From Rikenellaceae bacterium (lineage in GTDB: Bacteria; Bacteroidota; Bacteroidia; Bacteroidales; Rikenellaceae): 10,566 nucleotides of DNA. Below are positions 5,755 through 10,566 of this stretch, in pieces. Position 1 is the stretch's first letter. The number at the start of each line of letters is the position of its first letter. The notes beneath the pieces are model-generated. The model worked only from the letters and a program-made list of their open reading frames with translations. It did not search any database and had not been told where the DNA came from. The stretch is taken from contig JAJBVJ010000301.1 in assembly GCA_020859875.1 (NCBI GenBank), forward strand, positions 5,371-15,936. Direction: 5' to 3'. The position numbers and the translations under genes were made by a program.

Positions 5755-7179
5755 GTGGAAAACAATAATTACATAATAGCCATAGACCTCGGCACGAGCA
5801 ACGTCGTGGTGGCCGCCGGCACACCCGGCCCGGCAGGCCGGATCAACGTGGAGGCGGTGTCCGTCAGGGAGAGCAAGGGAGTAGTCAGGGGCGAAGTAAA
5901 GAACGTGGAGCAGGCCGCCCAGTCGATCAGAGAGGCCGTGGGCGAGATCGAGGAGAAACTCGGGATCACCGTGCAGGAAGCCTTCATGGGAATATCGGGC
6001 AGCCACATAAAGTGCGCCAAGCACCCCTACTACGTCTACGTTCAGGGCGCCGACGGCGAGATTTTCGAGGAGGATGTGAAAAGGCTCAACGACAGCATGA
6101 AAGGGGTGCAGGCCCCCGACGGATATTCCCTGATGCATATCATCCCCCAGCACTATCTGGTAGACGACGAAGAAGAGGTGGCCGACCCCGTGGGGATGTT
6201 CGGCAAGACGCTCGGCTCCACCTTCAACCTTATAATCGGGGAGAATACGATAATGACAAGGCTCGAAAAAGCCTTGCAGAAAATAGACATCCGCCAAAAA
6301 AAGCTCTATATCAATCCTCTTGCCGCAGCCGATGCCGTCACCTTCCCCGACGAGAAGGAGTTGGGGGTGGCGGTGGTCGACCTGGGAGCGGGTACCACCG
6401 ACCTTTGTATTTACCAGGACGGGATAGTCCGCTATGCGGGAGTCATCCCCCTGGGGTCGGATTCGATCAATAAAGACATACGCTCCTACGGGATTATGGA
6501 GCGATACGTAGAGGAGCTAAAGGTAAAATACGGGTGCGCGGTTCCTTCGGCGGTGGACGGCGAGAAGCTGGTGAAGGTTCCCGGAAGAACACCCCACGAC
6601 CATAAGGAAATTTCGTTCCGTAACCTGGCCTCGATCATAGAGGCGCGGATGCTCGACATTGCCGACTACATAGTCGAGGAGATCAAAGCGGCCGGCTACG
6701 AGGGTAAACTGGCGGCGGGGATAATTATTACCGGCGGCTCGGCGATGCTTCGTGAGGTGAAAACGCTTATTTCCGAGCGCACCGGTCTCGATGTGCGCAT
6801 CGCCGTTCCCGACATACATGTCTCGGACGATACGAAGGAGGCTGCCGCCGACACGCGCCTCGCCGCCGCCGTAGGAATCCTCGGCCTTGCCGTGCGCGAG
6901 GGCCGGACCGTAGCGGTGGGTACGGCAAAACGTCCGCCGGTCAAAAAAGCCGGCCAGGCCGGCAGGCCGCAGGACGAGCTCTCCGGCCAGGTAAAAACCA
7001 CCCCGCGGCAAACTCTTCCCGACCCGGGATTCGAATACGGTGCGGGCGACCGGGACGATCTCCTCAAAGAAGATACGCCCCAGGAAGGGAACCGCAGGAA
7101 GGGGCTCTTCGCAAAGCTGAAGGAAAAATTCGAAAAGACGTTCGATTTCGACGTTCTCGACGACGACAACACTATTTAA
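5755..7179 (+). CDS. ftsA: Cell division protein FtsA (actin-like membrane anchor of FtsZ)
   Basis: FtsA binds ATP and tethers FtsZ filaments to the membrane. The 474-residue protein has the actin/Hsp70 ATPase elements: phosphate-1 loop IAIDLGTSNVVVA near 8-20, phosphate-2 loop VVDLGAGTTDL at 207-217, and the adenosine motif IIITGGSAML from 323. The FtsA-specific 1C domain lies at about 85-165, in place of the actin 1B domain. After a Pro/Gly-rich linker (about 395-445) comes a short amphipathic helix KGLFAKLKEKFEKTF (449-463), the membrane-targeting sequence, then an acidic tail. The start is GTG at 5755, with no ATG that would keep the first ATPase strand. The gap from ftsQ is 66 bp, in which I see no clear promoter. 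ftsZ starts 15 bases downstream. Confidence 0.97.
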   Translation: MENNNYIIAIDLGTSNVVVAAGTPGPAGRINVEAVSVRESKGVVRGEVKNVEQAAQSIREAVGEIEEKLGITVQEAFMGISGSHIKCAKHPYYVYVQGADGEIFEEDVKRLNDSMKGVQAPDGYSLMHIIPQHYLVDDEEEVADPVGMFGKTLGSTFNLIIGENTIMTRLEKALQKIDIRQKKLYINPLAAADAVTFPDEKELGVAVVDLGAGTTDLCIYQDGIVRYAGVIPLGSDSINKDIRSYGIMERYVEELKVKYGCAVPSAVDGEKLVKVPGRTPHDHKEISFRNLASIIEARMLDIADYIVEEIKAAGYEGKLAAGIIITGGSAMLREVKTLISERTGLDVRIAVPDIHVSDDTKEAAADTRLAAAVGILGLAVREGRTVAVGTAKRPPVKKAGQAGRPQDELSGQVKTTPRQTLPDPGFEYGAGDRDDLLKEDTPQEGNRRKGLFAKLKEKFEKTFDFDVLDDDNTI

Positions 7180-7180
7180 G

Positions 7181-7188
7181 GGGAGGAG
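7181..7188 (+). promoter_or_regulatory. Strong Shine-Dalgarno sequence for ftsZ
   Basis: GGGAGGAG lies between the ftsA stop (7177-7179) and the ftsZ GTG at 7195, six bases before the start codon. It supports GTG as the start. Such purine-rich anti-16S matches are uncommon in Bacteroidota, where most genes lack them, and none as clear is seen before the other genes here. Confidence 0.6.
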
Positions 7189-7194
7189 AAGGCA

Positions 7195-8478
7195 GTGACG
7201 GACGAACTTATAGAGTTTAACATCGAGAAGGTTAACCCGTCGATCATCATGGTGGCGGGAGTGGGCGGTGCGGGAGGCAATGCCGTCAACCACATGTACG
7301 ACCTGGGTATACAGGACGTATCGTTCATGGTCTGCAATACCGACAGGCAGGCGCTCGACAAGAGCCTCGTCCCGCTCCGGGTACAGCTCGGCGAGGGGCT
7401 CGGCGCAGGCAACAAACCCGAACGGGGGCGTGCGGCAGCCATCGAGAGCCTCGACCAGATATGCGACATCTTCCAGAGCGAGGGCACCAAGATGGTCTTT
7501 GTCACGGCGGGGATGGGCGGGGGCACCGGCACCCGTGCGGCGCCCGTGATCGCCAGGGCACCAAAGGATGCCGCAATCCTTACGGTGGGCATCGTCACGA
7601 TGCCCTACGCCTCGGAGGGGCCCACGCGGGTAGGTAACGCACTGGCGGGGATCGAGGAGCTTAAAAAGAGCGTCGATTCGCTGCTGATAATCAACAACGA
7701 GAATATCCAGGAGATATACGGCGAGCTGCCCATCACCGAGGCATTCGGCAGGGCCAACGACATACTGGCTACCGCGGCCCGCGGCATTGCCGAGATCATC
7801 ACGCGCCCGGGAATAGTGAACGTCGATTTTGCCGACGTGACCACCGTGATGAAGGATAGCGGCATCGCCCTGATGGGTTCCGGCAAGGCAAGCGGCGAGG
7901 AGCGTGCCCAGAGGGTGGCCCAGCTGGCCCTCTCGTCCCCCCTGCTCAACCACAACTCGGTGGACGGGGCCACGAGCATCCTCTTCAACATCACCTACGG
8001 CGACAACGAGATAACCCTCGCCGAGTCGACACAGATACTCGACTATATCCAGAGCCAGGCCGGCAAGAAGGCAAATATAATCTGGGGTGCCGGACGCAAC
8101 GATCTGCTGGGCGAGGATATCGAGCTCACGGTGATCGCCACCGGGTTCCGCCTCTCGGAAAAGGGCAATCCGCTGGAGCCCGTCCAGCCCGGTACGGGTC
8201 GCGGCAAGAAGCGGTGGTCGCCGCCGAGCGACCCCTTCAAACACCCGGGCCGGGTGTTGAGCGAGGTCGACCAGAAGATCGAGGGGAGCGGCTCGCAGGT
8301 GATCCTGATCGAGGACGACAAGCGCTACGCCGACATAGAGAAGATTGCCAATACTCCGGCATATGTAAGGCGCAAGGTTAGGTTTGCCGACGATTCGCGC
8401 GGTTCGAAGGTGCGGATAAAAGAGGAACTCCAAAAGCCGGACGAGCGGCCCGCCGCAACCTCACTTTTCGGGGAGTAG
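7195..8478 (+). CDS. ftsZ: Cell division GTPase FtsZ, with altered residues in the nucleotide-binding motif
   Basis: FtsZ is the tubulin-like GTPase that polymerises into the division ring. The 427-residue protein has an N-terminal glycine loop GVGGAGGNA (22-30), the tubulin signature region GMGGGTGT-R (ending at 114), the catalytic T7 loop NVDFAD (209-214, Asp211 and Asp214), a variable linker (about 325-380) and a C-terminal peptide NTPAYVRRKV (386-395) that binds FtsA. Three residues depart from the family pattern: Arg114 replaces the last Gly of GGGTGTG, Pro123 replaces Ala before the KD pair, and Ala127 replaces Gly before ILTVGIVT. Each is one G-to-C change away from the usual residue. 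The GTG start follows a clear ribosome-binding site. Identity as FtsZ is certain; whether the altered protein is active, or the changes are sequence errors, cannot be told from here. Confidence 0.97.
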   Translation: MTDELIEFNIEKVNPSIIMVAGVGGAGGNAVNHMYDLGIQDVSFMVCNTDRQALDKSLVPLRVQLGEGLGAGNKPERGRAAAIESLDQICDIFQSEGTKMVFVTAGMGGGTGTRAAPVIARAPKDAAILTVGIVTMPYASEGPTRVGNALAGIEELKKSVDSLLIINNENIQEIYGELPITEAFGRANDILATAARGIAEIITRPGIVNVDFADVTTVMKDSGIALMGSGKASGEERAQRVAQLALSSPLLNHNSVDGATSILFNITYGDNEITLAESTQILDYIQSQAGKKANIIWGAGRNDLLGEDIELTVIATGFRLSEKGNPLEPVQPGTGRGKKRWSPPSDPFKHPGRVLSEVDQKIEGSGSQVILIEDDKRYADIEKIANTPAYVRRKVRFADDSRGSKVRIKEELQKPDERPAATSLFGE

Positions 8479-8486
8479 CTGTAAGC

Positions 8487-8519
8487 GGGCGGTGGAAAGG
8501 CATATTTTTCGCACTGCCC
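8487..8519 (+). terminator. Possible hairpin after ftsZ
   Basis: GGGCGGTG (8487-8494) can pair with CACTGCCC (8512-8519), eight pairs including one G-T, around a 17-base loop that contains a run of five T. It starts eight bases after the ftsZ stop (8476-8478). No T-run follows the stem, so it is at best a weak terminator or attenuator between ftsZ and the next gene. Confidence 0.3.
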
Positions 8520-8572
8520 CCGGCTGCGGCTCAAAGGTAATTGCCGCCCCTGTATAACGAAAACAATCATTA

Positions 8573-9886
8573 TTGGGAACGTTTGTTCACATAGTCTCTT
8601 TTCACGAAATCAGCCCCGAGGCCATAGGTTCGCTGCTGGTAATCGTAGCCCTGCTGGTGGTATCGGCCCTTATTTCGGGAAGCGAGACCGCCTTCTTCTC
8701 GCTCTCGCCGGCCGACGTAAATTCGGCCCGCGAGCGCAAAAGCCCGCCGGACAAGGCCCTTATCAAACTCCTGGGCACACAGGACTACCTTCTGGCCACG
8801 ATCCTGATCGCCAACAACCTGGTGAATATCTGCATCGTGATCATCTCGAACAACTTTATCGACAAGGTGGTCTCGTTCGGATCGACCGGCTGGGAGTTCG
8901 CCGGCAAGGTTGTGGTCGTGACGTTCGTCCTGCTGCTGTTCGGGGAGATCATCCCCAAGATATTCTCGGCCTACTATCCACTCCGTTTCGCCCGATTCAT
9001 CTCCGTGCCGCTACTGGGGCTCAAACACTTCCTCAAGCCGGTCTCCTACCTGCTCATAAAATCGGGGGGCGCCTTCAACGAAAGGCTCTCGGGCAAAAAG
9101 ACGCAGATTTCTATCGACGAACTCTCGGACGCCATTGAGATAACGCGCAACCACACCGACGAAGAGAAGCAGATGCTCACGGGCATCGTGAGTTTCGTAA
9201 ATACCGAGGTGGCCGAGATAATGAAACCCCGCATGGATATGGTCGCCATCGATAAAGCCTCGGGGTTCGAAGCGGTGAAGAGGGTGATCCTCGACTCGGG
9301 ATTCTCCCGCATCCCCGTATACGAAGAGAATATAGACACCATCGTCGGCATCCTCTACGTGAAGGATATGATCTCCTATATTTCCGAACCGGACGCCTTC
9401 CCCTGGCAGGAGCACCTGCGCAAACCCTACTTCGTGCCCGAGCACAAGAAGATCAACGACCTTATGGAGGAGTTCCAGTCGGGTAAGGTGCACATGGCCA
9501 TCGTGGTGGACGAATACGGAGCAACGCAAGGCCTTGTCTCGCTCGAAGATATACTCGAGGAGATAGTGGGCGAAATCTCGGACGAATCGGATGCCGAAGA
9601 GCCTACCTTCTATAAAAAGATCGACGATAACAACTACATCTTCGACGGCAAGACCCACATCTCCGATCTGGAGGAGGTGCTCGGCCTCGGCGAGGACTAC
9701 TTCGACGAGATGTCCGCCGATATCGAGACCGTCGCGGGGCTCGTTCTCGAACTCAAACACGACTTCCTGCAAAAGGGCGACAGCGTGACCTTTCAGTCGA
9801 TGCGGTTTACCGTCACCTCGCTCGACGGACGGCGTATCGACAAGGTAAAAGTCACCCTTATCGAACCCGCTGCCCCCGGGCAATAG
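8573..9886 (+). CDS. gldE: GldE-type CNNM/CorC transmembrane protein with CBS pair
   Basis: This is a 437-residue membrane protein of the CNNM/HlyC-CorC superfamily. It has an N-terminal DUF21 membrane domain (about 18-190) that includes LISGSETAFFSLSPAD and LLLFGEIIPKIF. A CBS pair follows: the first CBS domain from MKPRMDMVAI (217) to about 270, the second about 283-338 with MAIVVDEYGATQGLVSLEDILEEI in two adjoining parts. A CorC/HlyC C-terminal domain spans about 355-432. Related proteins are linked to divalent-cation transport. The Bacteroidota branch is called GldE after gliding-motility work, but it also occurs in non-gliding Bacteroidales. The start is TTG at 8573: an in-frame stop lies at 8555-8557 and no ATG occurs before the membrane domain. 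It is followed after 11 bases by the phosphopantetheinyl transferase gene. Superfamily is certain; the GldE name rests partly on this neighbour. Confidence 0.85.
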   Translation: MGTFVHIVSFHEISPEAIGSLLVIVALLVVSALISGSETAFFSLSPADVNSARERKSPPDKALIKLLGTQDYLLATILIANNLVNICIVIISNNFIDKVVSFGSTGWEFAGKVVVVTFVLLLFGEIIPKIFSAYYPLRFARFISVPLLGLKHFLKPVSYLLIKSGGAFNERLSGKKTQISIDELSDAIEITRNHTDEEKQMLTGIVSFVNTEVAEIMKPRMDMVAIDKASGFEAVKRVILDSGFSRIPVYEENIDTIVGILYVKDMISYISEPDAFPWQEHLRKPYFVPEHKKINDLMEEFQSGKVHMAIVVDEYGATQGLVSLEDILEEIVGEISDESDAEEPTFYKKIDDNNYIFDGKTHISDLEEVLGLGEDYFDEMSADIETVAGLVLELKHDFLQKGDSVTFQSMRFTVTSLDGRRIDKVKVTLIEPAAPGQ

Positions 9887-9897
9887 GCCGTGATACC

Positions 9898-10551
9898 ATG
9901 ACCGTTATCCTACGCGAACATATCCCCGGGGGGGAGCTTGCCATCCTTGATAATCCGGGCCCCGCCGAGGGCCCTGTTCCGGGTATTACGCAAGAGGATC
10001 TCGTCTCCGCCTCCCGTTTTACGAACCCACGGCGCCGCGGCGACCACCTGTGGGCACGGGCGGCCCTGCGGTCGATCATTCCCGACGCCCGGATCACATA
10101 CGGCACGGACGGCGCTCCAATTTTAGAAAGGGGGGCCGGGTACGGCCACGCCGGTTTTTCCCATTGCCGGGGTGCGGCCGCGGCGATTGTATCCCAGCAC
10201 CCCTGCGCCGTGGATATCGAGAATCTCGGTTGCGATTTCTCGCGGGCCTCCTCCAAATTCGTCTCCCAAGCCGAGAGAGGACTGCCGGGGGCCGGCGATC
10301 CCCTGTTCATCCCTACACTCTGGTGCACGAAGGAGGCGCTCTATAAATATGCCCGCATCCCGGGGCTCGACTTCCTTCGCGATCTGAAGGTAACCGCCGC
10401 CGACCTTTCGCCGCTGGTCTCGGGCGGACGGGGAGAGCTCACCGCCACGATCCGGGGCATCGGCCCGATCGCCGTTACGGTTGGAGCCTCAGGTGTATTT
10501 ATTTTAATCTACCTGTCCGTCCAGGTTTCCGGTAGGAAGAAGGTGGAATAA
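9898..10551 (+). CDS. 4'-phosphopantetheinyl transferase superfamily protein
   Basis: The enzyme moves the phosphopantetheine arm of coenzyme A to a serine of carrier proteins. The 217-residue length and paired half-domains match the Sfp/Gsp-like group rather than the short AcpS type. All three signature motifs are present: GFSHCRG (86-92, His89), AVDIEN (104-109, with metal-binding Asp106 and Glu108) and WCTKEALYK (142-150, Glu146 and Lys150). The ATG at 9898 lies 11 bases after the upstream gldE-like gene, so the two are probably co-transcribed. No polyketide or peptide synthetase genes are visible here, so the target may simply be the fatty-acid acyl carrier protein. The C-terminus ends in a hydrophobic stretch (FILIYLSVQV) and a basic tail, which is slightly unusual. 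Confidence 0.92.
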   Translation: MTVILREHIPGGELAILDNPGPAEGPVPGITQEDLVSASRFTNPRRRGDHLWARAALRSIIPDARITYGTDGAPILERGAGYGHAGFSHCRGAAAAIVSQHPCAVDIENLGCDFSRASSKFVSQAERGLPGAGDPLFIPTLWCTKEALYKYARIPGLDFLRDLKVTAADLSPLVSGGRGELTATIRGIGPIAVTVGASGVFILIYLSVQVSGRKKVE

Positions 10552-10558
10552 ATAAGAA

Positions 10559-10566
10559 TGCACTGG
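10559..10566 (+). CDS. Possible start of a next gene, cut by the window end
   Basis: An ATG at 10559 follows the transferase stop by seven bases and opens a frame reading Met-His-Trp before the window ends. The close spacing resembles the other junctions here, but eight bases cannot establish a gene. Confidence 0.15.

Noticed and set aside
6517..8433. Very long antisense ORF (638 codons, minus strand) opposite ftsA and ftsZ
   Set aside because: It spans two intact conserved genes and the gap between them, and its translation resembles no family. Stop codons are rare on the reverse strand because of codon usage in the real genes.
8499..8510. TATTTTTC as a -7 promoter element before the gldE-like gene
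   Set aside because: It is one base off TAnnTTTG, but it lies in the loop of a possible hairpin and has no good upstream TTTG; too weak to list.
9011..9883. Antisense ORF of 290 codons opposite the gldE-like gene
   Set aside because: It is a shadow of a clear CBS/CorC coding frame, with no domain of its own.

Overview
The window looks like part of a chromosome from a moderately GC-rich member of the Bacteroidota, most likely a Bacteroidales of the Rikenellaceae/Alistipes type. This rests on the order (murD)-ftsW-murG-murC-ftsQ-ftsA-ftsZ with no ddl or ftsB/L between, on the Bacteroidota-style FtsZ start and C-terminal peptide, and on a GldE-type CNNM/CorC protein followed by a 4'-phosphopantetheinyl transferase. 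The family calls are firm; the genus-level placement is inference from remembered protein character. All convincing genes lie on the + strand.

Layout. Positions 1-242 hold the murD/ftsW junction, and it is present twice: a 55-bp perfect (about 64-bp near-perfect) direct repeat at 1-64 and 179-242, each copy carrying a MurD C-terminal tail and an ftsW-like start. ftsW (224-1519) and murG (1525-2661) follow almost without a gap. A 769-bp non-coding, purine-rich, hairpin-containing spacer (2662-3430) then separates murG from murC; it contains at least three degenerate copies of a roughly 80-120 bp repeat. murC (3431-4834), ftsQ (4846-5688), ftsA (5755-7179) and ftsZ (7195-8478) form a tight cluster in which ftsQ, ftsA and ftsZ all start with GTG. 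After a 94-bp gap come a gldE-like gene with a TTG start (8573-9886) and a phosphopantetheinyl transferase gene (9898-10551).

How the genes work together. MurC makes UDP-MurNAc-L-Ala, MurD adds D-Glu, and MurG completes lipid II on the inner face of the membrane. FtsW polymerises lipid II at the septum. FtsZ forms the division ring, FtsA anchors it to the membrane, and FtsQ links it to the periplasmic synthesis machinery. The two genes after ftsZ are not division genes by family.

No new defence, mobile or biosynthetic system is visible. The points worth a second look are the murD/ftsW junction duplication (real duplication or assembly artefact), the repeat-filled murG-murC spacer, and FtsZ, in which three normally conserved residues within 14 positions (including the last Gly of the GGGTGTG nucleotide-binding motif) are altered, each explainable by one G-to-C change.
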